This document shows, piece by piece, positions 25,540-34,417 of a DNA stretch of 64,000 nt (its first letter is position 1; every line of letters begins with the position of its first letter). The notes below the pieces were generated by a model. That model had not been told where the DNA came from. It did no database searches and saw nothing but the letters and a program-made list of their open reading frames with translations. Source of the stretch: Candidatus Hydrogenedentota bacterium (lineage in GTDB: Bacteria > Hydrogenedentota > Hydrogenedentia > Hydrogenedentales > JAEUWI01); assembly GCA_019637335.1 (NCBI GenBank), contig JAHBVV010000004.1, positions 1 to 64,000 of the forward strand, written 5' to 3'. The position numbers and the translations under genes were made by a program.

Positions 25540-25665
25540 ATGAAGCACATCCGCCCCATTTCCCTCGGCAAGGCTCAGGACGCATTCGGATACATCTTTT
25601 TGCAGCTTTGGCTGACGACGTTTTTCGCGCTGCTGACGGGCGCATTCAGCCGCAAGGACAAGTAA
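25540..25665 (+). CDS. 41-residue single-pass membrane peptide
   Basis: ATG at 25540 with an excellent AAGGAGG (25525-25531). The peptide has a basic N-terminus (MKHIRPISLGKAQDAFGY), a hydrophobic helix of about 18 residues (IFLQLWLTTFFALLTG) and a charged tail ending SRKDK. The strong ribosome site, sensible membrane topology and a clean intergenic position make it a likely real small protein. No known family is recognised. It converges on the terminator at 25676. Confidence 0.6.
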   Translation: MKHIRPISLGKAQDAFGYIFLQLWLTTFFALLTGAFSRKDK

Positions 25666-25675
25666 TCGAAAAGAA

Positions 25676-25714
25676 CGCCCGCAACCGGACCATGGATGGC
25701 GTCGGTTGCGGGCG
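25676..25714 (-). terminator. Terminator of the ceramidase-like gene
   Basis: Perfect 12-bp stem (25676-25687 with 25703-25714), 15-base loop, then leftward TTCTTTTCGATTACTT. It may also stop the small-peptide transcript in the other direction, though no T run follows on that side. Confidence 0.75.
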
Positions 25715-25731
25715 CAATGCGTTGATGGAGT

Positions 25732-27138
25732 TTATTGCAGCAGGGCGCGCATGGCGTCGGTGAGCACGGCTTCGACGGCGGGGCCGCAGCGCGCGGTGTT
25801 TACCTGCGTTTCGTAGCCGCCTTCTTCGTAGGCGACGCAGGTACCGATGTAGCCGGGGCCGTAGTCGCCGTAGGCCGCCACGCACACGAGGCTTTCCGGG
25901 GCCATGTCCTGTGCGGCGATCTGGTACTCCACGAAGAGTTCGCCGGGCAGGTGAATCAGCTGGAGGTCACCGATGCGCAGGCGGCTGAGCTCGATGGGGG
26001 TATCGGCATTGTTGCGGTTGATCCAGGCGAGCTCTCGCGCGGCGCGCACGCGCTGGCCGGCGGGCGTGTCGGGGGAATCCAGGCGCGCCGCTTCGTGTTC
26101 GGGCGAGACTTCGTCGCGGGCGGGCATCACGACGCGCTCGACGGCCCATTCCAGGGCGTGATCACCGGCGGGCTCCTTGCGGGAGGTTTCGAAGGCCTTT
26201 CGCATGCCTTCCTCCAGCCGCGCGGCGAGCACGGGGCGGTTCTCCGGCGATCCGTCGTTCCACTTGCCCGCGCCGAGGTTGCCGCCGGCGCCGTTGAAGT
26301 GGATGTGGGGCACGCCCGGGAGAGCGTTTTCGCGCGCGGCACGCGCCATGCCGGGGAAATCCGCCGTGACGTAGCCCTTGCCGTAGTGGCTCTGGGGGTG
26401 GGTCGCGTAGTAGGTCAACACGGCGAGCGCGGTGTCTTCGTTCCAGAAGGTCACGGATTTGAGGAAGGGGTCAACCGTGCCCACGGGTTCCGCGCGCACT
26501 TCCGGGTCGCCGGTGGCCGTGAAGCGCATGACCCGCACCTTGCCATTTTCATCAAGAATGCGACGATTGGAGGCGACATGCTGTACAACCGCCTCGCCGG
26601 CGCCGATATGGGTCACGGGCTGTCGGTTGGGCAGGGATTCCTTGAGGGCGGCGGCCGTGCGGGCGATCGTTTCGCGCGCCGAATCGACGTCCATGGTGAC
26701 GCCGCCGAGCCCGTGCGGCGCGATCATCTCTTCGACGGTGAAATCACACATGGGGGCATCGTGTTGGTGCAAGACGTGGACCGAAACCCGCGTGACGGGC
26801 GTTCCGGCGGCTTCGGCGAGGGCTTCCCGCCAGGCGCGGTGTCCGCCGTTGCCAATACCCACCCAGTCCACCGCGCAGAGCACGATGGGCGCTTCGCCGT
26901 CCGGAATGAACACGATGCCACGGGCGGTCAGCGGGTCGGTGATCTCCTTCGCCGGCTCCACGCCGCCGCCGCAGAGCGGGGCGCCGATGGGCGGGGTGGC
27001 GTCGGCCTCGAAGGTGGCGATGGTGAACTCGGCCTGGGCGCCCTGTGTGGCAAGAACGGCCACGGCGGCGACGGCCAGTACGAACGCGGTGCGTATTCTC
27101 CGGGGGTTGGCGGCCCGGGCAGGTTGATGGCGTGTCAC
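25732..27138 (-). CDS. Secreted neutral ceramidase-like protein, paralog 1
   Basis: A 468-residue exported protein (signal region about 14-36). FEADATPPIGAP near the N-terminus, VHVLHQHDAP and LTYYATHPQSHYG correspond to histidine-rich parts of the neutral/alkaline ceramidase N-terminal fold, which binds zinc. The long block from ASNRRIL to SPENRPVLAARLE is strongly similar to the protein at 62400. Such proteins are numerous in planctomycetes and related bacteria; actual lipid amidase activity is unproven. GTG start at 27138, 12 bases after the CopD-like gene, so an operon is likely. Confidence 0.7.
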   Translation of the reverse strand: MTRHQPARAANPRRIRTAFVLAVAAVAVLATQGAQAEFTIATFEADATPPIGAPLCGGGVEPAKEITDPLTARGIVFIPDGEAPIVLCAVDWVGIGNGGHRAWREALAEAAGTPVTRVSVHVLHQHDAPMCDFTVEEMIAPHGLGGVTMDVDSARETIARTAAALKESLPNRQPVTHIGAGEAVVQHVASNRRILDENGKVRVMRFTATGDPEVRAEPVGTVDPFLKSVTFWNEDTALAVLTYYATHPQSHYGKGYVTADFPGMARAARENALPGVPHIHFNGAGGNLGAGKWNDGSPENRPVLAARLEEGMRKAFETSRKEPAGDHALEWAVERVVMPARDEVSPEHEAARLDSPDTPAGQRVRAARELAWINRNNADTPIELSRLRIGDLQLIHLPGELFVEYQIAAQDMAPESLVCVAAYGDYGPGYIGTCVAYEEGGYETQVNTARCGPAVEAVLTDAMRALLQ

Positions 27139-27150
27139 AGCAAGAATTTC

Positions 27151-27693
27151 CTACATCATTTTCATGTAGCCGGCGATCATCACGGTGGCGGCGCCGAGGA
27201 CAATGGTGACGCCCACCCAGAGGGCGGCCTTTTCCTGCAATTTCTGGGAAATGGCTTTCTTTCCGGCCAGCATGGAGGCGAGCCCGAAGATGGCGATCGC
27301 CAGCAGGAATTTGATGCCGAAGAGCATGTGGTACGCCGACTGGCCATCGTGCTGGAAGCGGGTTACGGCCATGAAGTTGTAGAGGCCGGTGATCAGCAGG
27401 GCGGCGATGAGGATGTGGACGTACTTGCGCCAGCGCGCGGTGATGCCGGCGCGCAGTTTGGCGTGTGTATCGGCATCCAGCACTTCCGCGGCGGCGGGCA
27501 TGACGGCGGCGCGCAGGTAGAATGCGCCGCCGAGCAGGAAGATCGCGCCGAAAACGTGCAGCCACCGGCTCACGAGGGGGAGCATGCCGGTCGCGGGTTC
27601 ACCGGTCGCCATTTCCTGGGCGGCCGCGCCGAAGGCAAGCACAAGATAGGCAACGAGGGCGGGGAGAATGCGTCGTGCGGGGGAACTTAGCAT
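27151..27693 (-). CDS. CopD-like / DUF integral membrane protein
   Basis: A 180-residue protein with an N-terminal hydrophobic signal or helix and four further membrane helices (about 40-62, 92-110, 125-143, 155-177). RWLHVFGAIFLLGGAFY, with a histidine in the first helix, resembles CopD/YcnJ-type or DUF4149-type membrane proteins that may bind haem or copper. It precedes the ceramidase-like gene by 12 bases. Function is not established. Confidence 0.55.
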   Translation of the reverse strand: MLSSPARRILPALVAYLVLAFGAAAQEMATGEPATGMLPLVSRWLHVFGAIFLLGGAFYLRAAVMPAAAEVLDADTHAKLRAGITARWRKYVHILIAALLITGLYNFMAVTRFQHDGQSAYHMLFGIKFLLAIAIFGLASMLAGKKAISQKLQEKAALWVGVTIVLGAATVMIAGYMKMM

Positions 27694-27820
27694 GGATGAA
27701 TTCCTGTTCTTTCGGTTGTTGGGGAGGCAAATCTACCGTAAACGTAGCATAACCGCGCTTGACGCGCGCCTGCAACCCTTCGCGCCCGCGGTGCGGCCAT
27801 GTTTCGCCGCTCGGGGCCGT

Positions 27821-29731
27821 TCAGGGCGGTGTCGCGGATCGGCGTCGCGTGACCCGTTCCAAGTTGCGCCGGGCGGCGGCATGATCGGGGTCCGTCGCAA
27901 GAATTTCCTCGAAATATCCGGCGGCGGCGTCCCAGTCGTCGTACCTGGCGCAGAGTGTACCTATGTTATTCAGGATGGCGGGCTCCCGGTGTCCGAAATT
28001 CGCGGCGTTCGCCACATGATCGAGGGCCTCGGCATTTTGCCCCTCCGTGAAGGCGTGGCGCGCGCGCGCGACGGCCACGTCGTATTGGAAGAGGGACAGG
28101 CTGTATTCGTCGACCGGTGCATTGGGGAGCGGCGTGCGCCACGCGATATCGTCCGGTCCCGGGGCTTGCGCGGGCTCTTCTCCGGGGCGGAGCGCCTGCA
28201 CGAAGAGCCCGAGGGGATGGAAGCGAACGCTGGCGCCGGCAATGGCGGTTTCCCGCGCGAGCACGAGGGGGCGGCTGGTGTGGTTGAGGAGCCACCCGAG
28301 AATCTCGGGCTCGTAGCGCATTTTTGGGTAGGGCAGCCACGCGTCCTGGATCGCGCCGGCGAGTTCCGGGATGGCGTGGAGGTCGAGGTAGCCGTATTTT
28401 CGCAGGAGCGTGACGTCGGGCCGCTCGCCCTCGACGGCCTGCAGGTAGAGCGTTGGAAAGGCCTGGTGGTCGGGCCCCGCGACGAAGATGGCGTTTTCCG
28501 GGAGGCCCGCGAGGACGGCGCGCCCGTAGTCTTCGGCGTAGAAGTAGGCGCGCTTGCTCTGGGCGCTGTGGATGAGAAGGGCGCCGAGAATACCGGCCAT
28601 GGCGAGCCCGGTCAGAAATGAGCGGATGCGCCGCCCGCCGCCCCAGGCCAGCGCGCAGGCGATGCCGATGGCGGTGATGAACTCGGCGGGCAACATGAAG
28701 ACGCGCATGACCCAGAGCCATTCGCGGTTCTGCTCGAAATTCTGCATCCACGTGATGGCGACGACCGTGCTCACGGCCATGAGGGAGAGGAACCCGGCCA
28801 GGAAACGATCGCGCCGCCAGAGCGCCACGGCGCCCGCTGCCCCCAGAAACGCGCCGATGGTGAGGTAGTCCTTGATCCAGAAGCTCCCCATGGTCGAGAG
28901 CTGGGCGGAGAAGCGTCCGATACCGCGGGGGTACTGGTCCACCATGAAGGCGAACTGCTCGCGGCGGACGACGTCCCACCAGCGCGCGAGGGTCTCGGGG
29001 TCGCCCCAATCGACGGCGGGGTCGAGGCGCGAGGCGAGGGGCAGGTAGACCCAGACGACGAGGCCGAGAAGGAACAGGCCGCCGTTTTTCGCGTGGAACG
29101 CGGCATCGCGGCGGAGCGGAGCGGGAAGTTGGAGCCAGGCGAAGATCGCCCAGAATGGCAGCAGCAGGAACATGGTGTTGTGGACGCCGGTGCTGACGCC
29201 GGCGAGGAGGGCGAGGGCAGAACAGGCGCCGGAGTTTCCCGCCCGGACACCGCGCAAGGCGATGAGGAGCATCGTGGCGAGAAACAGGGTATTGAGCGTG
29301 TAGACTTCCGCGATCAGCGCCTGCTCCCAGAAGACGCGTGAAAAGGCAAAGAGGAGCGCGGCCAACACGGCGGGCGTTCGCCGCCCGGTGAGGGTGATGC
29401 CGATGAGGACGAGGAGGGCGACGGTCGCTGCGCCGCAGACGGCTGAGAACAAGTTGACCCGCCACGCCGGATTCTCCAGCGGTATCCACGTGAAGAGGTG
29501 GGCGAGCATCGTCCAGACGGGGTAGCCGGGCGGGTGGGGAACGCCGAGGGTGTACGCCGCGCCAATAAACTCGCCGCTGTCTTCGCCGGTCACGGTGGGG
29601 GCGAGGGTGAAGACGTATACGGCGAGCGCGGCGAGTCCTGTGGCAAAGGCGGCGCGGCGATCCAGCCGGGAGAGCGGCGGGTGCGGCGCGCGCGCGTGTC
29701 TCTTTCGCGGTTCGTCGACTGTACCCGTCAT
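27821..29731 (-). CDS. DUF2723 membrane glycosyltransferase-like protein
   Basis: A 636-residue multipass protein. TLAPTVTGEDSGEFIGAAY and GVPHPPGYPVWT are hallmarks of DUF2723, a GT-C superfamily branch related to protein O-mannosyltransferases, with the expected acidic ED pair in the first outer loop. About ten membrane helices precede a soluble region, and the last ~70 residues form one or two TPR-like repeats (EPAILNNIGTLCARYDDWDAA). It starts nine bases after the plsY stop. Probably glycosylates proteins or lipids at the membrane. Confidence 0.85.
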   Translation of the reverse strand: MTGTVDEPRKRHARAPHPPLSRLDRRAAFATGLAALAVYVFTLAPTVTGEDSGEFIGAAYTLGVPHPPGYPVWTMLAHLFTWIPLENPAWRVNLFSAVCGAATVALLVLIGITLTGRRTPAVLAALLFAFSRVFWEQALIAEVYTLNTLFLATMLLIALRGVRAGNSGACSALALLAGVSTGVHNTMFLLLPFWAIFAWLQLPAPLRRDAAFHAKNGGLFLLGLVVWVYLPLASRLDPAVDWGDPETLARWWDVVRREQFAFMVDQYPRGIGRFSAQLSTMGSFWIKDYLTIGAFLGAAGAVALWRRDRFLAGFLSLMAVSTVVAITWMQNFEQNREWLWVMRVFMLPAEFITAIGIACALAWGGGRRIRSFLTGLAMAGILGALLIHSAQSKRAYFYAEDYGRAVLAGLPENAIFVAGPDHQAFPTLYLQAVEGERPDVTLLRKYGYLDLHAIPELAGAIQDAWLPYPKMRYEPEILGWLLNHTSRPLVLARETAIAGASVRFHPLGLFVQALRPGEEPAQAPGPDDIAWRTPLPNAPVDEYSLSLFQYDVAVARARHAFTEGQNAEALDHVANAANFGHREPAILNNIGTLCARYDDWDAAAGYFEEILATDPDHAAARRNLERVTRRRSATPP

Positions 29732-29740
29732 TTCAACCCT

Positions 29741-30334
29741 TCAGATCTTGTTTTCTTCGCCTCGCAGGATGCGCCGGATGTTGGCGCGGTGCTTGAGGAT
29801 GACCAGGATGGCCACCACGGCCACCACTACCCGTATAACGGTTGAGAGGGGAAAAAACCAAACGGAGACCGCGAGCGCGGCGGCGGCGCAAACCGACGCG
29901 GCGCTGACCATGCGCGTGGCGGCGACGACGGCGGCGAAGACGGCGATCGCGATGGCCATGGGCCCGGGCGCCAGGCCCAGGAAGACGCCGGCGCTCGTGG
30001 CGACGCCCTTTCCGCCGCGAAACCGGAGGAATATGGAGAAGGAATGGCCCAGGATGGCGGCCACGCCGCAGAAGAGGGGCAGGTGGGGCTGTGCGGGGTC
30101 GAGGCGCGCGATCAGGAGGACCGCTGTCAGGCCCTTGGCGATATCCGCCGCCAGTGCGGCCGCGCCAAGCTTTTTGCCGAGCACGCGCATGGTGTTCGTT
30201 GCGCCGATGTTTCGGCTGCCGGCTTCGCGGATGTCCACGCCGCGCAGGCGCAGGCCGAGCCAGAGGCCGGTGGGAACGGAGCCGAGCAGGTAACCCGCGG
30301 CGAGCGCGAGGAGCGCCAGGTAGGAGAAGGTCAT
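29741..30334 (-). CDS. plsY: Glycerol-3-phosphate acyltransferase PlsY
   Basis: A 197-residue membrane enzyme that transfers acyl from acyl-phosphate to glycerol-3-phosphate, the first step of phospholipid synthesis. Family motifs are present: GSVPTGLW near 19-26, GSRNIGATN at 39-47, GHSFSIFLRFRGGKGVATS at about 96-114. Several hydrophobic helices fit the inner membrane. Its ATG overlaps the der stop codon as ATGA, so both are translated together. This partner of pgsA two genes upstream places phospholipid synthesis in one run. Confidence 0.95.
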   Translation of the reverse strand: MTFSYLALLALAAGYLLGSVPTGLWLGLRLRGVDIREAGSRNIGATNTMRVLGKKLGAAALAADIAKGLTAVLLIARLDPAQPHLPLFCGVAAILGHSFSIFLRFRGGKGVATSAGVFLGLAPGPMAIAIAVFAAVVAATRMVSAASVCAAAALAVSVWFFPLSTVIRVVVAVVAILVILKHRANIRRILRGEENKI

Positions 30335-31734
30335 GCGCGCGGCTTTCCTTCGCGCAGCTCGAGGTGGATGGGCACGCCTTCGAAGCCGAAGCGCTGGCGC
30401 AGCTGGTTTTCGACGAAGCGCAGGTAGCTGAAGTGGAAGAGGCGGGCCTGGTTGACAAAGAGCACGACGGTGGTCGGTTTCACGCTGGCCTGGGTGCCGT
30501 AGAGGATTTTGGCGTGCTTGCCTTTCTGGCTCGGGGGCTTGTGCAGGACCTTGAGCTCATCGATGAAGCGGTTCATCTCGGCGGTCGGGATGCGCTTGCG
30601 CGATTCGGCGTAGATCCGGTCGATGTGCTCGAACACCGAGAAAAGGCGCTGGCGCGTGACGTTGGAGATGGTGATGTAGGGCACGTAGTGGATCTGCGCC
30701 ATCTTCAGGTTCAGCTCCTCGCCGATGGCCTTGAACCGGCGGGCCTTGTCCTCTATGAGGTCCCACTTGGTCCATACGAGGATCATCGCCGTGCCGTTTT
30801 CACGGCAGTAGCCGATGATGCGCTTGTCCTGTTCCGACATGCCTTCGGTGGCGTCGATCATGATGAGACACACATCGGCGCGGCGGACGGCGCGCAGGGA
30901 GCGGCTTACGCTGAACTGTTCGACTTTCCGGGTGATGCCCGCCTTCTTGCGGAGGCCGGCGGTGTCGATCAGGACGTATTCCTGGTCGTTCCAGGTGAAG
31001 TCCACGTCGATGGCGTCCCGCGTGGTACCCGGGACGGAATCGACGATGTTGCGCTGCTCGTTGAGGATGGCGTTGACGAATGAGGACTTGCCGACGTTCG
31101 GCTTGCCGACAATGGCCACTTTGATGCGCGGGTCGGTCTCCGGCGTTTCACCGGCCTCGCTGTCCTCGTCGCCGTCGCTATCGGCGGTCTCGTCGCCGTC
31201 CTCGCGCGCTTCGGCCGCGGGCGGGGGCAGGTGCGAGACAATCGCCTCGCGCAGCGCGTCGATACCCAGCCCGTGCCCGGACGAAATGGGAAAGGGATCG
31301 CCGAGGCCGAGCTCGAAGAAGTCGTACTGGTGCTGCTCCACGAGGTTGTCGTTGTCGAGCTTGTTCACGGCCAGCAGGACGGGCTTGCTGTACTTGTAGA
31401 GCCGATCGCGGACTTCGCGGTCGACACGGGTCAGGGGCTGCTGGCCGTCCACGACGAAAATGATGACGCGGGCCTCGTTCAGGGCGGCGTCCACCTGCGC
31501 CTGCATTTGCAGTGTGACGTTGTCCTCGGGATTCTCGACGATCCCGCCGGTGTCCACGATGCGGAACTGGTGGTCGCCCCATCGCGCGTTTCCAAAGAAG
31601 CGATCGCGCGTGATGCCCTCCTCGTCGTGGACGATGGCGCGGGATTTTCCGATCAGGCGGTTGAAGAGGGTGGATTTACCGACGTTCGGACGCCCGCAGA
31701 TGGCCACCAGGGGGAGTTTTTTTGCTTTAGGCAA
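30331..31734 (-). CDS. der: Ribosome assembly GTPase Der (EngA)
   Basis: A 467-residue double GTPase needed for 50S subunit maturation. Two G1 motifs (GRPNVGKS at 14-21 and GKPNVGKS at 210-217), DTGG and DTAG switch motifs, NKLD and TKWD specificity motifs and a C-terminal KH-like domain (about 375-467) are all present. An acidic linker (about 176-200) separates the G domains. The start is a TTG at 31734 overlapping the pgsA stop by eight bases; no better start fits the usual N-terminal length. Confidence 0.95.
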   Translation of the reverse strand: MPKAKKLPLVAICGRPNVGKSTLFNRLIGKSRAIVHDEEGITRDRFFGNARWGDHQFRIVDTGGIVENPEDNVTLQMQAQVDAALNEARVIIFVVDGQQPLTRVDREVRDRLYKYSKPVLLAVNKLDNDNLVEQHQYDFFELGLGDPFPISSGHGLGIDALREAIVSHLPPPAAEAREDGDETADSDGDEDSEAGETPETDPRIKVAIVGKPNVGKSSFVNAILNEQRNIVDSVPGTTRDAIDVDFTWNDQEYVLIDTAGLRKKAGITRKVEQFSVSRSLRAVRRADVCLIMIDATEGMSEQDKRIIGYCRENGTAMILVWTKWDLIEDKARRFKAIGEELNLKMAQIHYVPYITISNVTRQRLFSVFEHIDRIYAESRKRIPTAEMNRFIDELKVLHKPPSQKGKHAKILYGTQASVKPTTVVLFVNQARLFHFSYLRFVENQLRQRFGFEGVPIHLELREGKPRA

Positions 31735-32287
31735 GGTTTTGCCCTCCGGCGGTCTTTACTTGTTGAATGCCGTCGTAAATATAGGCGGCGCAGGAGGCCA
31801 CGACCAGGAGTGTGGTCGCGCCGATGAGCCACGGCAGCTGGGAAAGCCCGAGCAGGGCGGCCACCAGGGTGATATTCTGAAATAGGGTCGTCAATTTGCC
31901 TGTTACTCTTACGTTGATGATAACGGGGGCCACAAAGGCATTCAGGAGCAGGGCTCCAAGCACGATGATGCTGTCGCGCAGCAGCAGGGGCACGGGAAAC
32001 CACATTGGAACGCCCGGATCCAGGTGGGGGTTCGCCGCCAGGAAGACAAAGCCGAGATTAATCAGTAGTTTGTCCGCCAGGGGGTCCAGCCGCTTCCCCA
32101 GCGGGGTCGGCCGTTCCCAGCGCCGCGCGACGTAGCCATCCAGTGCGTCCGACAGCGCGGCGAGGGCGTAGACCGCCAGCGCCGCGTGGCGCGCCCAGGG
32201 CATAGCCGGGGCGTACACGAAAACGAGGCCACAGAACACGGGGACGAGCAACAGGCGGAAGACGGTGATCCGGTTTGCACAGGTCAC
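31727..32287 (-). CDS. pgsA: CDP-diacylglycerol-glycerol-3-phosphate phosphatidyltransferase
   Basis: A 186-residue membrane protein with the full CDP-alcohol phosphotransferase signature: D47-x2-D50-G51-x2-A54-R55-x8-G64-x3-D68-x3-D72. N-terminal NRITVFRLLLVP is typical for PgsA, which makes phosphatidylglycerol-phosphate. GTG at 32287 is preferred because it gives the standard length, with AGGG upstream; the frame extends to 32569 but that part is antisense to the receiver gene. It overlaps der. Confidence 0.92.
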   Translation of the reverse strand: MTCANRITVFRLLLVPVFCGLVFVYAPAMPWARHAALAVYALAALSDALDGYVARRWERPTPLGKRLDPLADKLLINLGFVFLAANPHLDPGVPMWFPVPLLLRDSIIVLGALLLNAFVAPVIINVRVTGKLTTLFQNITLVAALLGLSQLPWLIGATTLLVVASCAAYIYDGIQQVKTAGGQNLA

Positions 32288-32367
32288 GACCGCACCCTTA
32301 TCGACATGGCGAGGCCCGTTTGCGCGCCAAACCCGGTATGGTACGCGTTCGGGACCGAACCGGTCAA

Positions 32368-32763
32368 CTACGCGCCCGCACTTTCCGCGGGCTGGCCGGG
32401 CAGATGACGCCGGATCTGGGCCACCAGCTCGTTGGGAAAGAACGGCTTGGTGATGAGTTCCACCGCGCCCGCCTTGAGGCTGTGCGCCCGGGCGTCCGGC
32501 GTGTGCGCCGAGGAGAGGCACACCACCGGGATTTCGGCGGTCTGGGGGTTGGACTTGATTTGCTGGCACACTTCATAGCCGCTCATGATCGGCATCATCA
32601 GGTCCAACAGGACGAGGTCGGGTTTTTCCGTGCCGACCAGGTCCAGCGCACTGACCCCATCGTAGGCCTTGACCACGTCAAAGCCATTGCCGGCGAGTGT
32701 GCGTTCAATGAGCGCCACGACATCCGGTTCATCATCGACGACCAAAACTTTGTGATCCGCCAC
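32368..32763 (-). CDS. Single-domain response regulator (CheY-like)
   Basis: A 131-residue receiver domain: acidic pair D10-D11, phospho-acceptor D54 in LVLLDLMMP, the conserved Thr/Ser-type position in CLSSAH and K in TKPFFP. No output domain. The GTG start at 32763 lies one base after the PilZ stop, so the two are co-translated. It probably relays a histidine kinase signal; no kinase is in the window. Confidence 0.9.
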   Translation of the reverse strand: MADHKVLVVDDEPDVVALIERTLAGNGFDVVKAYDGVSALDLVGTEKPDLVLLDLMMPIMSGYEVCQQIKSNPQTAEIPVVCLSSAHTPDARAHSLKAGAVELITKPFFPNELVAQIRRHLPGQPAESAGA

Positions 32764-32764
32764 G

Positions 32765-33256
32765 TTATTTCCCCGTCCCTCTCTGGTTCCGCAGGAGCGC
32801 GGTAAACATACGATTTGCCTTGGACAACTCAACATTCGGGCGCGCCACGCGCACGGGGCGCACGGTTTCCGCCCGTTTGATGCGCGCCACTTCCAGCCGG
32901 GCGCCGTGATCGACGAAGCCGTCCTTCGTTTTCGATACGCGGACCACACGGATGTTCAATGGCTGCGAAAGCGGCACCTGGAAGTTTTCGTCCCGCATCA
33001 GCTGCGCCTTGAGGAGCGCGCCTTCCGGGAAGGATTGGAGCATTCGAATGCGCATGCCGCGCGGATTCAGATCGAGGACGACCCCTTCGATCGGTTCCTC
33101 CGGGGACTCTGGACGCCAGACGATGCAGGGGCGGCAGACTTCGGTGCGCCTGGCGCGGCGGCGTCCGCGCTGGAGGGAGCGGTTGTCGGAGGAGATCACC
33201 ATCCCGCCATCGTCATCGCGGTCATTCCAGGGGAGTTTGGGCCGATTGGACTGCAT
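32765..33256 (-). CDS. PilZ-like protein with an altered c-di-GMP motif
   Basis: A 163-residue protein with an arginine-rich start (RGRRRARR near 30-37) and DLNPRGMRIRM near 62-72, matching PilZ's RxxxR and (D/N)xSxxG elements, except that the serine is asparagine. c-di-GMP binding is therefore plausible but weakened. It heads the run with the receiver gene and may control surface behaviour; a diguanylate cyclase lies at 2219, although linkage across 30 kb means little. Confidence 0.65.
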   Translation of the reverse strand: MQSNRPKLPWNDRDDDGGMVISSDNRSLQRGRRRARRTEVCRPCIVWRPESPEEPIEGVVLDLNPRGMRIRMLQSFPEGALLKAQLMRDENFQVPLSQPLNIRVVRVSKTKDGFVDHGARLEVARIKRAETVRPVRVARPNVELSKANRMFTALLRNQRGTGK

Positions 33257-33436
33257 ACGACTCCATGGTGTTTATGGCTCGCCGTTTCAAGGGAGCGCGA
33301 TCGGTGTGCAATGTAAACGCTGAAAACCGCGCGCCGCCGGCATGAGACTTGCCAACAGTTCGCAAAGTAAGAATACCGCAATTGTGCGCGGTTGTCCAGA
33401 TCGGGGATCGGTTGTCGCGGGTTGCGTGGGGCCGCC

Positions 33437-33925
33437 TCAGTCACCCAGCCACTTGTACATGATCAGCGCGTCGACATAGCCGTGGCGCGGGTGGTGAAAT
33501 CCCTTCGGCAGGCGCCCGACGATTTCCAGGCCTAGTTTCTGCCAGAGGCGGACCGCTTGATCGTTGGTGGAGACGACGAGGTTGTACTGCATGGCCTTGA
33601 ACCCCAGCTGGACGGCGGTTTCCTGGGAGTGCATGCAGAGTGCGGAGGCGACGCCCCTGCCGCGCGCCGCGGGCGCGACCATGTAGCCGCAGTTGCAGAC
33701 GTGGCCTCCCAGGCCCGGCGCGTTCGGCTTAATCGCGTACGTACCAAGGATTTCGCTGTTTTCCTCGAAGACGAAGACTTTCTGCGACTCGCCAAACCAC
33801 TTCTGGCATCCCTCTTCGCGGGTCATGTCTTGCGGGTAGGGATACGACTCCCCCGCAGCGACGATTTCGTGGAAAAAGGGCCAGATGGCGTCGAATTCGT
33901 CGCGGTGGGCTTCGCGTATCGGCAT
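33437..33925 (-). CDS. GNAT-family N-acetyltransferase
   Basis: A 162-residue acetyltransferase. The acetyl-CoA binding loop reads APAARGRGVAS near 90-100, followed by the helix carrying HSQETAVQLG and the VVSTNDQAVRLWQKLGLEIVGR beta-bulge region typical of L-amino-acid acetyltransferases. The ATG at 33925 is preferred over the TTG at 33931. Substrate unknown. It begins the accessory islet of leftward genes. Confidence 0.88.
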   Translation of the reverse strand: MPIREAHRDEFDAIWPFFHEIVAAGESYPYPQDMTREEGCQKWFGESQKVFVFEENSEILGTYAIKPNAPGLGGHVCNCGYMVAPAARGRGVASALCMHSQETAVQLGFKAMQYNLVVSTNDQAVRLWQKLGLEIVGRLPKGFHHPRHGYVDALIMYKWLGD

Positions 33926-34006
33926 GGACAATCTCGTCTATGTTGCAGTCTGAATGCTCAAGTGCCGGGCAATCGTCCACTACCGCTGGGCCGGCCGGAT
34001 CCGATC

Positions 34007-34417
34007 TCAATCCGCATGCGCTTGAGAACGCAAATACGCCACCCGTGGCGTTTCCCCAGATTGCATGGCCCCCTTGCAGAAGTTCTGATCGAAGGTGTGC
34101 ATCACGGCATTTCCACTGGCGGCCAGGTGCATGGCGTCTGCGAAATCCGCGCCCATCTCGTACCACGCGATAGCCCGCTCGAAACCCTCCGAATCCTCCA
34201 GCACAACATTGTCGAGTTGAGATAACAATTGGAAGAAGGGCAGTAGTTCATCCCGGCGCTTGCCGTAGCGCGAACGCAAGACCCATTCAGTCTCAAGAAG
34301 AACCGTGCGTGGAAGAAAGACGACATTGTCCCGCATCAAGGACTCGGCCATATCGGCCTGCGCCGGATCGTCGTCGGCAAGAAAGCGCACCAGCACGCAC
34401 GTGTCAAAAGCAATCAT
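34007..34417 (-). CDS. PIN-domain toxin (VapC-like)
   Basis: A 136-residue PIN nuclease. The acidic cluster is D5, E42, D91/D94 and D110, as expected for a metal-dependent RNase. ATG overlaps the antitoxin stop codon (ATGA), the usual antitoxin-first arrangement. In such pairs the toxin cuts tRNA or rRNA when free of its partner. The C-terminal tail after D110 is of normal length, so the gene seems intact. Confidence 0.85.
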   Translation of the reverse strand: MIAFDTCVLVRFLADDDPAQADMAESLMRDNVVFLPRTVLLETEWVLRSRYGKRRDELLPFFQLLSQLDNVVLEDSEGFERAIAWYEMGADFADAMHLAASGNAVMHTFDQNFCKGAMQSGETPRVAYLRSQAHAD

